A stretch of DNA of 64,000 nucleotides from UBA8309 sp009936825 (GCA_938082345.1 CALLKZ010000019.1:1-64000); one strand, 5' to 3'; positions 26,242-36,882 are shown, counted from the stretch's first letter. A program made the numbers and translations. The notes: generated from the letters alone by a model not told the origin.

Positions 26242-29054
26242 TCTGCTGCCTCGCCAAGCTGATCAAACACCTGCAGCAAACGATCACGGATGGTATCGAG
26301 GCGCGCCTGATTATGAACTTGCAGTCCGAACAAATCCTTCACATAGAACACATCAACAACGCGCTCCCCATAGGTGGACACCGTTGCCGTCTGAATTTGT
26401 AGGCCAAGCTCGGCCAGCGCATGCGTCAGCAGATGCAAAAGCCCCGGAAAATCCCGGCCATTCACCTCAATCACCGTATGTGTCGAGCTCAGCTTGTTTG
26501 AGACCATAACCCGCGACGGAACCGGCAAGTGGCGAACACGGGCCGGCAGTCTATGCCATCTCTCGCGAAGGGCTGCTTGCGGGCGCAACGTTCCGGTGAC
26601 TGCCTTTTTGATCGATTTCTCCAATCCGCCCATAAGGCGTTGATCAGAAATCATCTGATTGTCCGAGGTCTGCAACATGAAAACGTCAAGAATTGTACCG
26701 TCTGAGCAAGTGGTAATGCGCGCGCCAGCAATGTTTATTCCATGCCCTGCAACCGCTCCTGCAACCCGCGAGAAAAGCCCGGCATCATCAACCGTCAGCA
26801 AGGTCATCTCGGTTACGTTACGCGCAGGATCTTGACGGAAATCGGCCAGCAGGGGAACATCCATCTGCCGGAAAGCTTGGCTGAGGTTAGCGTGGCGGAC
26901 ATGAGCCTCAGTCTCGAAACCGGTCCAGTAGGCCTGCGGTAAATTGGCGGCGTGATCGGCAAAATCCTGATGGGACCAGCCGTCAAGCGCCGCTAGCGCC
27001 GCCTCTCTCGCTGCTTCGGCATTGCCTAGCGCAATCACATTCGCATCAGCGCCCCGAAGAACGGCATCCGTCTGATAATAGAGATCACGCATCAAAGCAG
27101 CCTTCCAGCCATTCCAGACTGTTGGCCCAACACCTCTGATATCCGCTACCGTCAGAACAAGAAGAAGTTTCAGACGCTCAGGTGACTGAATGATAGCGGC
27201 AAAATCTTCAATCGTTTTTGGGTCATTCAAATCATATCGAAAGGCTGTTTTGCTCATCAGCAAATGATGGCGCACCAGCCAGCTGACAGTTTCGGTCTCC
27301 TCCTGACTTAACCCCAGAACAGGACATAAATTCAACGCCAGCTCAGCCCCCAATATTGAATGATCCCCATTGCGACCTTTTTCCATATCATGCAGCAGCG
27401 CGGCAACAAACAGCGCCCGCCGTGATTCGATTTCCGGCATCACATTCGTTGCAACCGGCGCGGTATCAGCCAGTATTCCGGTTTCAATTTGATGCAAAAC
27501 ATCAATCACCTTGATCGTATGCTCATCAACCGTGTAGCTATGATACATATCGAACTGCATCATCGCCACGATCCGCCCAAAATCTGGCAAATATCGCCCC
27601 AAAACCCCGCTTTCATTCATCAGACGCAAGATACGTTCAGGATTATGGCGCGAGGTGAGAATTTTCAGAAATGTCTCGGATGCCTCGGGATTTATTCTGG
27701 TTGCGGGGCCAAGCGCAGGAAGACCGCGAGTGATCCGTTGCAGCGCCTGAGGGTGCAAATCAGCATTCTGTTCCAGAGCAAGATCAAAGATTGTCAGCAT
27801 TCGCAGCGGATCATCGCGAAACATCAATTCAGGGTCGAGATTAATCCGGCCCGACCTGATGGTAAAAGATCCAAAATGCTGGCCTGGACGAAAATCTTCG
27901 CGCCAGACCGTGCGGCGCTTGCGAAAATCCATTTCCATGGCAGCGCAAATGATCCGCGTGAGGTTTCCAACATCCCGCGCCGCCAGATAATAGCGCTTCA
28001 TAAAACGCTCAACAGCACTCATCCCGCCCCGATCAGCAAACCCCATAAGCGGAGCAATCGCCATCTGAGCGTCAAAATCCAGCCGTTCATCAGCCCGACC
28101 TGACCGGAGATGAATATGACATCGCACCGTCCATAAAAAACGCTGCGCTGCGGCAAATCTACGAGCTTCGGTTTCACGAAGAATGCCCCGGTCAAGAATA
28201 TCAACAAGGCTATCGACTCGGTAGGCGAATTTCGCAATCCAGAACAATGTATGAAGGTCGCGAAGCCCGCCTTTACCCTCTTTGATATTCGGCTCAAGCA
28301 TATAGCGCGTAGCCCCGTGTTTTTCGTGCCGCATATCGCGCTCAAGAAGCTTGGCTTCGAAAAACTCAACCGGTTTTATACGTCCAATTTCCCGCCAAAA
28401 AGCACGCTCAAGCTTGGCGTAAAGACCGGCATCGCCCGAAATAACCCGCATTTCCAAAAGCCCGGTCAAAGTCGCCTGATCTTCGCGTGAAGCTTTAATC
28501 GTATCGTTAACAGTGCGCTTGGCATGGCCGACTTTGATACCTAGGTCCCACAACAGATATAGCATTTGCTCGACGACAAGATCGGGGCCTTTTTGCCGGG
28601 CTTTCTCGGTCACAAACAGCAAATCAATATCGGAATTGGGGGCAAGTTCACCGCGGCCATAACCGCCGACGGCAACCATGGAAATGCTGGTCACTTTGTG
28701 GCGTGCCATTAACGCGTCAAGAACCATACTCAACAACTGATCCATTCCCCACGCGTGACGGCCAACATAAATGGCCCCGTCATGGGTGCTGGTCAATTCA
28801 GCCGCCAGCCGCGCCTTCATATCTTGATGTAGGACCTTGGCCGCCTTGACGAGACCGTTCTGAAACGCGGTATCAGATGCCTGATCCAATGCCGCCAACT
28901 CGCCGGCAAGATTCCCGGAAAAACCTCCCTTCTGGGCATCATTATCGGCTAGGGGGCCGAATAGCGGATTGCCAGCCGCACGCGCCGCCTGCAAAGGTTG
29001 AATCCATTGCCACCACTGCATCTTAGGATTTTCGAGCCGTGCTGCCATCTGCAT
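26238..29054 (-). CDS. glnD: Bifunctional [protein-PII] uridylyltransferase / uridylyl-removing enzyme
   Basis: Nitrogen sensor that uridylylates PII proteins when glutamine is low and removes UMP when it is high. 938 residues from ATG 29054, chosen because AAAGGTAG lies 7 bases before it and it starts 7 bp after the mutS stop; starts at 29075 or 29117 would overlap mutS. Nucleotidyltransferase motif GGYGRGELAPNSDIDLLFV, HD domain with LHDMEKGRNGDHS, and two C-terminal ACT domains (TVDDAGLFSRVAGAVAGHGINIAGARI; EVNGRDFPGLLHLLTHALAELG). The targets glnB/glnK are not in this window. Confidence 0.95.
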   Translation of the reverse strand: MQMAARLENPKMQWWQWIQPLQAARAAGNPLFGPLADNDAQKGGFSGNLAGELAALDQASDTAFQNGLVKAAKVLHQDMKARLAAELTSTHDGAIYVGRHAWGMDQLLSMVLDALMARHKVTSISMVAVGGYGRGELAPNSDIDLLFVTEKARQKGPDLVVEQMLYLLWDLGIKVGHAKRTVNDTIKASREDQATLTGLLEMRVISGDAGLYAKLERAFWREIGRIKPVEFFEAKLLERDMRHEKHGATRYMLEPNIKEGKGGLRDLHTLFWIAKFAYRVDSLVDILDRGILRETEARRFAAAQRFLWTVRCHIHLRSGRADERLDFDAQMAIAPLMGFADRGGMSAVERFMKRYYLAARDVGNLTRIICAAMEMDFRKRRTVWREDFRPGQHFGSFTIRSGRINLDPELMFRDDPLRMLTIFDLALEQNADLHPQALQRITRGLPALGPATRINPEASETFLKILTSRHNPERILRLMNESGVLGRYLPDFGRIVAMMQFDMYHSYTVDEHTIKVIDVLHQIETGILADTAPVATNVMPEIESRRALFVAALLHDMEKGRNGDHSILGAELALNLCPVLGLSQEETETVSWLVRHHLLMSKTAFRYDLNDPKTIEDFAAIIQSPERLKLLLVLTVADIRGVGPTVWNGWKAALMRDLYYQTDAVLRGADANVIALGNAEAAREAALAALDGWSHQDFADHAANLPQAYWTGFETEAHVRHANLSQAFRQMDVPLLADFRQDPARNVTEMTLLTVDDAGLFSRVAGAVAGHGINIAGARITTCSDGTILDVFMLQTSDNQMISDQRLMGGLEKSIKKAVTGTLRPQAALRERWHRLPARVRHLPVPSRVMVSNKLSSTHTVIEVNGRDFPGLLHLLTHALAELGLQIQTATVSTYGERVVDVFYVKDLFGLQVHNQARLDTIRDRLLQVFDQLGEAAE

Positions 29055-29061
29055 CACATTA

Positions 29062-31815
29062 CTACCTTTTGCCATCTTTATTTGCCGTCTGATCAGCCAG
29101 CAATTCACGAAGCTCATAAATCAGGTCAAGCGCCTCTTTTGGAGCCATCAAATCAGGGTTGGCTGCCTCGAGCCGGAGACGCAGTGCATAATTAAAGTCA
29201 TCTGGCGCAGCATTATCCGAACCGCTATTATTTAGGGCAAGATTATCCGCAGCATGTCCGCTTGCCTTATTATTTTCTGAAAAATCATGATCAAAAAGCG
29301 GCAGGTTCTCGACCAGCTTACTAGCATCAATGACGCCATGCCCCCCGGATTCCATCTCGCTAAGTAGCGCCTGCGCGCGCGCAATAACACCAGATGGCAA
29401 GCCGGCAAGTCGCGCCACATGAACGCCGTAAGACCGATCAGCCGCGCCATCAACAACCTGATGCAAAAAAATAATATCCCCCTGCCATTCACGAACCTTC
29501 ATCGAATGGCACGATAGCCGGTCCAGCACATGCCGCAGATTTGTCAGCTCATGATAATGCGTTGCAAACAGCGTCCGGCAGCGATTTTGCTGATGAAGAT
29601 GTTCCAGCGTAGCCCAGGCAATCGCCAACCCGTCATAGGTCGCTGTACCACGTCCGATTTCGTCCAGAATGACAAAGGAACGCTCAGTCGCGCGGTTCAA
29701 AATAGCCGCCGTTTCCACCATCTCAACCATAAAGGTCGACCGCCCACGCGCCAAATCATCGGCCGCACCAACACGGCTGAAAATCCGGTCGATAATACCA
29801 ATTGTGGCAGATTCAGCCGGAACAAAAAGACCTGCCTGCGCCATGATTGCAATATGCGCATTCTGCCGCAAAAACGTTGATTTACCTGCCATGTTAGGCC
29901 CGGTTATCAGCCAGATATCCCCTTCATAACCAAGCTGGCATTCATTCGGAATAAAGGTTTCATCCGCGCTGAACATCTCCTCAATCACCACATGCCGGCC
30001 TTTGACGATATCAAAGCTTATATCGTCGCGGATTTCGGGCCGGCAAAAGCCGCCGCGCGCTGCAAGCTCGCCAGAGGCCATCGCCACATCCAGTCTGGCT
30101 AGGGCCCGCGCCGCTTCGGCCAGATCATCGGCATTGGCAAGCGCCACGTCACAAAGCCGGTGGAAAATTTCCATTTCTTTGACAAGCGCGCGGTCAGCCG
30201 CGGTGGACATATCGCGTTCCAGTTCGGCAAGTTCGGTGGTTGTAAAACGAACAGATTGCGCGTTTGTTTGACGATGAATGAACTGGTCATCTTCCATCAG
30301 CTTGTCAGCGTGCGTGTTGCGGACATCAATATGATACCCCAGCACATTATTATGTTTCACCTTCAACGACGTGATGCCGGTTAAAGTGCAATAGCTTTGC
30401 TGCAACGCGGCAATCAGCCGCCGACTTTCGTCCCGCAACCCGCGAAGCTCATCGAGAGCGGCATCATATCCTTGCCGCACGAACCCTCCATCACGCGCCA
30501 ACAGGGGTAATTCATCGCCCAGCGCCGGACCCAACGTATCAACCAATGGCACCGGCTTCATGATATTGTCATACAACGCAGCCAGATCGTCCAGATCACC
30601 GATTCCACCATTGCCCGCAGCGCCGCCCGTCGCCGCCCCAACCATGTCAGCCGCAATTGTCAGACCGCGCGAAAGCGCATCAAGGTCACGCGGACCGCCA
30701 TGCCCCATCGATAAGCGCGACAACGCCCTGTCAATGTCGGGAAACCCCTTCATCATCCCACGGAGCGTTCCGCGCAAATCAGCATTGCTAACAAACCAGC
30801 TAACCAGATCATGCCGTCGCATCACCGCATCACGGTTGGCAAGCGGAGCCCCAATTCGCGCCGCCAAAAGCCGCCCGCCCGCCGCGGTCACAGTTTTGTC
30901 AATCGCCGCCAAAAGGCTGCCTTTGGTCTCTCCGGTTAGCGTGCGGGTGATTTCCAGCGAGCGCCGCGTCGCCGGATCAATTTCCAGATATTCACTTTCG
31001 CGCACAGCTTTCAGCGGCAGCAAACGCGGCATATTACCTTTCTGCGTTAGATCAATATAGCCAAGCAACGCGCCTGCCGCACTAAGCATCGGGCGCGAAA
31101 ACTGGCCAAATCCATCAAGGCTGGACACGCCGTAATAGCGCGTCAAGGCGCGCAAACCCGAAGGTGAATCAAACAAGGAAAGCGCCGCCTCACTGCAACA
31201 GATGCCCAGCGTCTCAGCACTTTCGGGAAACCCCATTCCGGCAGCGCTGATAAGTTCTGCCGGCAACAACATCGCCAGCACACCTTCCAAGCGTCCAGCT
31301 GATATTTCCTGAACCGAAAAATCACCAGTCGACATATCCGCCCATGCCAACGCCATAACATCACCCGACCGGCCCAATGCAGCCAGATAATTATGCGCGC
31401 GGGGCGGCAGAAGATCATCCTCGGTCAGCGTTCCGGGGGTCAGGATTCGAATAACTTCACGGCGAAGCGGACCCTTACCACCGCGCTGCTTTTGTTCGGC
31501 CGGATCTTCGACCTGCTCGCAAATAGCAACCCGATGTCCAGCACCAATCAGCCGGGCTAGATATCCATCAACCGAATGCACTGGAACCCCGCACATCGGA
31601 ATATCACCGCCATCGCTTTTGCCGCGCTTAGTCAGGGTAATTCCAAGAATGCCGGCACCGATTTCGGCATCCTCAAAAAACATTTCGTAAAAATCACCCA
31701 TCCGATAAAAAAGCAAAGAATCCGGATGGGTCTCCTTAACGCGCATATATTGTGCGATCATCGGGGTCGGCGACTTTACTTTTGCTGTCGTAGATGTAGA
31801 TAATGGCTCCGGCAT
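29062..31815 (-). CDS. mutS: DNA mismatch repair protein MutS
   Basis: Recognises mismatches and starts repair. 917 residues. The mismatch-contacting Phe-X-Glu is F42-Y-E44 (MGDFYEMF). Walker A is GPNMAGKS at 639-646, then FVILDEIGRGTATYDG and FATHYHELT. A C-terminal variable linker (about 835-880, rich in Asn/Ser/Asp) precedes a short conserved tail. It is divergent from maeB. Because the window is rich in slippage-like repeats, intact motifs here argue against simple loss of MutS as the cause. Confidence 0.97.
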   Translation of the reverse strand: MPEPLSTSTTAKVKSPTPMIAQYMRVKETHPDSLLFYRMGDFYEMFFEDAEIGAGILGITLTKRGKSDGGDIPMCGVPVHSVDGYLARLIGAGHRVAICEQVEDPAEQKQRGGKGPLRREVIRILTPGTLTEDDLLPPRAHNYLAALGRSGDVMALAWADMSTGDFSVQEISAGRLEGVLAMLLPAELISAAGMGFPESAETLGICCSEAALSLFDSPSGLRALTRYYGVSSLDGFGQFSRPMLSAAGALLGYIDLTQKGNMPRLLPLKAVRESEYLEIDPATRRSLEITRTLTGETKGSLLAAIDKTVTAAGGRLLAARIGAPLANRDAVMRRHDLVSWFVSNADLRGTLRGMMKGFPDIDRALSRLSMGHGGPRDLDALSRGLTIAADMVGAATGGAAGNGGIGDLDDLAALYDNIMKPVPLVDTLGPALGDELPLLARDGGFVRQGYDAALDELRGLRDESRRLIAALQQSYCTLTGITSLKVKHNNVLGYHIDVRNTHADKLMEDDQFIHRQTNAQSVRFTTTELAELERDMSTAADRALVKEMEIFHRLCDVALANADDLAEAARALARLDVAMASGELAARGGFCRPEIRDDISFDIVKGRHVVIEEMFSADETFIPNECQLGYEGDIWLITGPNMAGKSTFLRQNAHIAIMAQAGLFVPAESATIGIIDRIFSRVGAADDLARGRSTFMVEMVETAAILNRATERSFVILDEIGRGTATYDGLAIAWATLEHLHQQNRCRTLFATHYHELTNLRHVLDRLSCHSMKVREWQGDIIFLHQVVDGAADRSYGVHVARLAGLPSGVIARAQALLSEMESGGHGVIDASKLVENLPLFDHDFSENNKASGHAADNLALNNSGSDNAAPDDFNYALRLRLEAANPDLMAPKEALDLIYELRELLADQTANKDGKR

Positions 31816-31956
31816 GTTCGCCCTCTCAGTTCCCCTTTTCGTATGATAGCATCTAGGGATGAGTATGATACTAATTTCCAGTTATAGTGTTCCTATGATC
31901 AGACCTATTTAAGAAACGGAAAGACACCTCAAAACAGGATAAAGAAAATAACTGCA

Positions 31957-34221
31957 ATGAGCAAAAAAATGAACAAACTGGATGAAGAGGCTCTTGCCTT
32001 TCACGCCAATGGGCGTCCTGGCAAACTGGAAATCACGGCAACGAAGCCTTTGATGAGCCAGAATGATCTGTCGCTGGCCTATTCTCCTGGTGTTGCAGCC
32101 CCGTGTCTTGCCATCGAAAAGGACCCTGACGCCGCCTATGATTACACGGCAAAGGGTAATTTGATTGCGGTTATTTCAAATGGCACAGCGGTTCTGGGTC
32201 TTGGCGATATAGGCGCGGCAGCGTCCAAGCCAGTGATGGAGGGCAAGGCCGTCCTGTTCAAGAAATTTGCCGATATTGACGGGCTGGATCTTGAGGTTGA
32301 TACCCGCGATACCGACAAATTCATCGAAGCTGTGGCGCTTTTAGCCCCGACTTTTGGCGGTATCAACCTTGAAGATATAAAGTCTCCCGAATGTTTCATC
32401 ATCGAACAACAACTTCGCGAGCGACTGGATATTCCAGTTTTTCACGATGACCAGCACGGCACCGCAATTATCGCAGCCGCCGGAATGATCAATGCACTGC
32501 ATCTAACAGGGCGTGACTTAAAAACCGTGAAAATTGTTTCCAACGGGGCCGGGGCCGCATCTATTGCTTGTGTTGAACTGATTAAAAGCATGGGTGTGCC
32601 GCACGAAAATGTAACGCTGGTTGATCGTGTCGGAGTGATTTATCAAGGGCGCGAAGACTCGATGAATCAGTGGAAATCTGCGCATGCGATCCGTACCGAT
32701 GCCCGCACACTGGCCGATGCCATAAAGGGGGCCGATATATTTCTTGGTCTGTCGGTCGCCGGTGCGCTTAGCTCGTCGATGGTTGAATCAATGGCAGACC
32801 GCCCGATTATTTTCGCGATGGCCAATCCAGTTCCTGAAATTATGCCCGAAGAAGCCAAGGCCGTGCGCCCCGATGCAATCATTGCAACCGGTCGGTCTGA
32901 CTATCCCAATCAGGTGAATAATGTTTTAGGATTTCCCTATATTTTCCGCGGAGCCCTTGATGTACGGGCCAGCAAAATTAACGAGGAAATGAAAATCGCT
33001 GCCGCTGAAGCCATTGCCATGCTGGCGCGCGAAGATGTTCCTGATTCGGTTGCTGATGCCTATGGCGGGCAGACGCTTCAATATGGTGAGGATTATATCA
33101 TTCCGGCACCGTTTGATCCGCGGCTTATCTCAGCGGTTTCATCAGCCGTGGCAAAAGCTGCGATGAAAAGTGGTGTCGCCCGCAAACCAATTGATGATCT
33201 TGACGCCTATCGGCGTGAGTTATCGGCGCGCCTCGATCCTACCGCATCAACCCTGCAAGTTATTTTTGACCGGATCAGCGCCAACCGCAAACGTGTGGTA
33301 TTCGCCGAAGGAGAGGAAGAGCGCGTCATTCGCGCCGCGCTGGCCTTCCGCAATGCCGGTTTTGGTGATCCGATCCTTGTCGGGCGTGAGCACCGGGTCC
33401 GCGAGACTATTGAGCGCCTTGGGTTAGACGGGGCCGAGAATCTGCCTGTTATCAATGCCAAAGTTTCAGACCATAATGAGCAATATATCGATTTTCTTTA
33501 TGAGCGTCTGCAACGCAAAGGAGCGCTTCGGCGTGACTGTCAGCGGATGGTGAATCTGGACCGTAATGTCTTTGGCGCCTGCATGGTTCTAAAGGGACAT
33601 GCCGATGCGATGGTCACCGGCGTGACGCGGTCCTTTCAGCCAAGCTTTGAGCATGTGACCCGGGCAATTTCACCGCAAGAAGGCAAGGATTTCGTAGCCA
33701 CTTCGATGATTGTTTCCAGAGGGCGCACCGTGTTTATCGGCGATGTATCGGTGCATGAACGCCCGAATGGTGAGCAGATTGCCGATATTGCCGAGGCAAT
33801 TGCCGCCAAAGCACGCCAGATGGGCCACACGCCGCGTGTTGCCATTCTGTCCTTTACCAATTTCGGTAATCCCGATTCCGAGATTACCTTCGAAGCCCGC
33901 CGCGCCGTAGAGATTTTGGACGAACGCAAACCGAAATTTGAATATGACGGCGAAATGTCTGTTGATGTCGCCCTTGATTATGACCTAATGAAGCAGCGTT
34001 ACCCGTTCTGCCGTCTGTCAGGTCCGGCCAATATTTTGGTAATGCCCGGGCTGCATTCTGCGAATATATCTTTCAAGCTGATTCAGAATTTGACCGAAGG
34101 GTTGGTTATCGGGCCAATCATTCTGGGGGCCGAAAAACCATTCCAGATTGTACAGATGGGCGCCTCGGTCAATGATTTGGTGCAGGCAGCGGCTTTTGCG
34201 GCCTATGAAGCCCTGCGTTAA
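31957..34221 (+). CDS. maeB: NADP-dependent malic enzyme with phosphotransacetylase-like C-terminal domain
   Basis: Oxidative decarboxylation of malate to pyruvate with NADPH formation. 754 residues: malic-enzyme domain (about 1-430; LAYSPGVAAPCLAI, FHDDQHGTAII, NGAGAASIA, FAMANPVPEI) and a phosphate-acetyltransferase-like domain (about 430-754; RKRVVFAEGEEERVIRAA, DAMVTGVTRSF), the usual large proteobacterial form in which the second domain is regulatory. It starts at ATG 31957 and is divergent from mutS. Confidence 0.95.
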   Translation: MSKKMNKLDEEALAFHANGRPGKLEITATKPLMSQNDLSLAYSPGVAAPCLAIEKDPDAAYDYTAKGNLIAVISNGTAVLGLGDIGAAASKPVMEGKAVLFKKFADIDGLDLEVDTRDTDKFIEAVALLAPTFGGINLEDIKSPECFIIEQQLRERLDIPVFHDDQHGTAIIAAAGMINALHLTGRDLKTVKIVSNGAGAASIACVELIKSMGVPHENVTLVDRVGVIYQGREDSMNQWKSAHAIRTDARTLADAIKGADIFLGLSVAGALSSSMVESMADRPIIFAMANPVPEIMPEEAKAVRPDAIIATGRSDYPNQVNNVLGFPYIFRGALDVRASKINEEMKIAAAEAIAMLAREDVPDSVADAYGGQTLQYGEDYIIPAPFDPRLISAVSSAVAKAAMKSGVARKPIDDLDAYRRELSARLDPTASTLQVIFDRISANRKRVVFAEGEEERVIRAALAFRNAGFGDPILVGREHRVRETIERLGLDGAENLPVINAKVSDHNEQYIDFLYERLQRKGALRRDCQRMVNLDRNVFGACMVLKGHADAMVTGVTRSFQPSFEHVTRAISPQEGKDFVATSMIVSRGRTVFIGDVSVHERPNGEQIADIAEAIAAKARQMGHTPRVAILSFTNFGNPDSEITFEARRAVEILDERKPKFEYDGEMSVDVALDYDLMKQRYPFCRLSGPANILVMPGLHSANISFKLIQNLTEGLVIGPIILGAEKPFQIVQMGASVNDLVQAAAFAAYEALR

Positions 34222-34253
34222 GAAACAATATTCTGCGCTGGAAATAGGTAGTT

Positions 34254-35240
34254 TTAGACGCCAGCTTTATCTACCAGATCGGCAATCGAATTGTTGGGGC
34301 GTGCACCGATGTGCGAAATCACTTCACCCGCAGCGATACTGGCGATGGTTCCAGAATCTCTGAGCGAACGACCATTTGTCCGGCCATAAAGATACCCGGC
34401 AGCAAAAAGATCACCCGCCCCCGTCGTATCAACAACGTCGCCAAGCGGGCGGGCGGGAATTTCATGCCGGTCATCACCGCTGCCAACAAAGGCACCATTT
34501 GGTCCACGGGTAACCACCGCCTCGTCAACCTCGACGCACAGGCGTGTAATTGCGACCTCAACCGTGCTGTCACAAAGGCTGGCAGCCTCATCCTCGTTCG
34601 CGAACAGAATATCGACATGATCCCGGGTAAATCGGCTTAGCTCTTCACGATGCCGTTCGGCGCACCACGGATCCGACAAGGATAAAGAGATACGTGCGCC
34701 GTGCTGGCGCGCCAGCTGTACCGCACGATCAAAAATCGCCGGGCCCTGCGGCGCATCATACAGATACCCTTCAAGGTAAATAATTTCGGCCATGGCGGCA
34801 TCTTCTTCGCGAATATCGCTGGGTTGAAATTCAATACACGCCCCAAGATAAGTATTCATCGAGCGGGTCGCATCGGGCGTCACCAAAATGATGGATGATG
34901 CGGTTGGCGCCCCTTCATTCTGCGGCTCAGCGGAAAAATGCACTCCGGCATCGCGAATTTCACGGATAAAGGAATGGCCAAGCGTGTCATCATGAACCCG
35001 CCCGGCAAAACCGGCGCTGCCGCCAAGCATCACAATACCAACCGCCGTATTTGCCGCTGACCCGCCTGAAATCTCGCGTTGATCAGAAATGGCGGAATAC
35101 AGCATCGCCGACCGATCAGCATCAACAAGGTTCATCATCCCCTTGCCGATTTCCTGATCAAAAAGAAACTGGTCCTCACATCGCGCAAACACATCAACGA
35201 TGGCATTACCGACGGTCAGGACATTTGTTTTCTTACCCAT
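34254..35240 (-). CDS. PfkB-family kinase, probable adenosine kinase
   Basis: 328 residues. N-terminal NVLTVGNAIVDVFARC, substrate loop GGSAANTAVGIVMLGG, and the C-terminal anion-hole/base motif DTTGAGDLFAAGYLYG define the ribokinase/PfkB fold. This sequence type is widely called adenosine kinase in alphaproteobacteria (known); phosphorylation of adenosine to AMP would suit the nucleoside-salvage genes 2-12 kb downstream (inference). It is convergent with maeB and divergent from the lipoprotein gene. Confidence 0.82.
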   Translation of the reverse strand: MGKKTNVLTVGNAIVDVFARCEDQFLFDQEIGKGMMNLVDADRSAMLYSAISDQREISGGSAANTAVGIVMLGGSAGFAGRVHDDTLGHSFIREIRDAGVHFSAEPQNEGAPTASSIILVTPDATRSMNTYLGACIEFQPSDIREEDAAMAEIIYLEGYLYDAPQGPAIFDRAVQLARQHGARISLSLSDPWCAERHREELSRFTRDHVDILFANEDEAASLCDSTVEVAITRLCVEVDEAVVTRGPNGAFVGSGDDRHEIPARPLGDVVDTTGAGDLFAAGYLYGRTNGRSLRDSGTIASIAAGEVISHIGARPNNSIADLVDKAGV

Positions 35241-35426
35241 TACTCTTCACATTTTAATAACTTCAAACCCGCGGACGCTAGTCAAGTTGAACCTGAACTA
35301 CAAGCCTAAATAAGCCGAAACGGGTAAATAACTAACATTTGTAAAACGAGCGTTTGCGCTGCCGGTACCTGCTGGTTTATGGTGCCGCCGACCATTGGTG
35401 TCCTTTTCCTTTTTTGTGGCTCAATC

Positions 35427-36197
35427 ATGCAACATCCAGTTCTCATCCCGGTTCTAGCCGTTACGTTGTTGGCGCTGGGAGCTTGTGAGCATTCTACGCC
35501 AAACATCAGTGGCACGCCGGCATCACCGCCGGATACGACTTTGAATTCAATAATCAGCGAGGTTGTGTCTGAGTTTTCGGTTGCAGATATAAAAACTGCT
35601 GAAACGGACAAAGATGATGGAACCATTACAGATACTAGGGCTGACATAGATAGGGGGGCCAACGCAGATACGGGCACAGAATCCGATACAGCAACGGATA
35701 CGGCCACAAAGAAAGCAACGGATACGGCCACAGAGACGAACATAACCGCACCTATTCAGCCAACACCCCAGCCCACCGAAACCGCTAATGATAAAGCTAA
35801 TGATAAAGCTAATGATAAAACTGAAGATGGGGCTGAAGATGGGGCTGATGATAAGCCCATCACCGAAACCGTTACCGAGACTGCAGCATTAGCACCGCCG
35901 CCGCCACCACCAGCGCCGCCACCGCCACCAGCGGAGTTTTCCCCTGAAGATTTGGTTGGCGCGGCTCTGGCAAAGCTGGAAAATAGCCTTGGTGGGGCAG
36001 ACATGTTGCGCCGCGAAGGCCAAACCGAAATCTGGCAGTACCGCACGTCCATCTGCGTGGTGGATTACTTTGTCTATCCCGGCACCAGCGGAAAAACGAT
36101 CACCGGCTGGGCTTGGCGCACGCCAATGATGAACGGGACGCTCGACCCAACGCTCTGCCGCCGTGAACTAGCCAAGCGCGAGTTGAATAATCCTTAG
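35427..36197 (+). CDS. Repeat-rich lipoprotein with conserved C-terminal domain, function unknown
   Basis: 256 residues from ATG 35427 (a longer start at 35379 is possible). The signal peptide ends in a lipobox, LLALGAC, so the mature protein starts at a lipidated cysteine. A low-complexity middle (Thr/Asp/Ala repeats, then three ANDK units, then poly-proline) forms a flexible stalk. The last about 85 residues (SPEDLVGAALAKLENSLGG, EIWQYRTSICVVDYFVYP) look like a folded, possibly disulphide-forming domain similar to uncharacterised alphaproteobacterial proteins. No function is known to me. It converges on nth. Confidence 0.72.
   Translation: MQHPVLIPVLAVTLLALGACEHSTPNISGTPASPPDTTLNSIISEVVSEFSVADIKTAETDKDDGTITDTRADIDRGANADTGTESDTATDTATKKATDTATETNITAPIQPTPQPTETANDKANDKANDKTEDGAEDGADDKPITETVTETAALAPPPPPPAPPPPPAEFSPEDLVGAALAKLENSLGGADMLRREGQTEIWQYRTSICVVDYFVYPGTSGKTITGWAWRTPMMNGTLDPTLCRRELAKRELNNP
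35784..35855 (+). repeat. 12-bp in-frame tandem repeats in the lipoprotein stalk
   Basis: Three exact GCTAATGATAAA units (35784-35819) are followed by diverged GCTGAAGATGGG-type units. They encode ANDK and AEDG repeats. Confidence 0.85.
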
Positions 36198-36222
36198 GGA
36201 TTCAACCGTCAGGTGCATATTC

Positions 36223-36882
36223 CTAAACGGTCTTTTCGTTGAACAGACAGAAATCATAAATTATGCAGGACGCACAGTCAGGCTTGCGAGCTTTGCAAGT
36301 ATAGCGACCATGTAGGATCAACCAGTGATGCGCGCCCTTTTTCCATGTATCGGGAACGCGCCGTACCAGCTCAACCTCAACGGCGTCCGGTGTGCGGCCC
36401 GGGGCCATGCCGGTGCGGTTGCCAACACGGAAAATATGTGTATCAACCGCAATTGTCGGATGCCCAAACGCCTCATTCAAAACAACATTGGCCGTTTTAC
36501 GTCCAACACCAGGCAACGCCTCCAACGCCTCCCGGCTTTGAGGAACTACACCGCCATGTTCTGCAAGCAAAATTTCTGAAAGCCGGTGGACATTTTTAGC
36601 CTTGGTGTTGAAAAGCCCAATTGTGCGGATGTGATGGGCAATGCCATCCGGGCCAAGCGCAGCCATTGCTGTTGGAGTATCGGCGGCGGCAAATAACCCG
36701 CGAGTAGCGCGGTTTACACCAACATCGGTTGCCTGCGCCGACAGCACCACCGCAACCAACAGAGTATAGGCATCACTGTAGTTAAGTTCGGTTTTGGGAT
36801 CGGGAAGCTGTTTTGCCAACCGAACAAAGCATTCCTCCATATGTGCAAGCTTCATCTTGCGGGAGCGGGCCGTTTTGGGCAT
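36223..36882 (-). CDS. nth: Endonuclease III
   Basis: DNA glycosylase/AP lyase removing oxidised pyrimidines. 219 residues. The helix-hairpin-helix and catalytic lysine lie in LPGVGRKTANVVLN, the catalytic aspartate in IAVDTHIFRVGNR, and the 4Fe-4S ligands in CKARKPDCASCIIYDFC (C-X6-C-X2-C-X5-C). It is divergent from the ribokinase gene, with a direct repeat in the spacer. Confidence 0.96.
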   Translation of the reverse strand: MPKTARSRKMKLAHMEECFVRLAKQLPDPKTELNYSDAYTLLVAVVLSAQATDVGVNRATRGLFAAADTPTAMAALGPDGIAHHIRTIGLFNTKAKNVHRLSEILLAEHGGVVPQSREALEALPGVGRKTANVVLNEAFGHPTIAVDTHIFRVGNRTGMAPGRTPDAVEVELVRRVPDTWKKGAHHWLILHGRYTCKARKPDCASCIIYDFCLFNEKTV

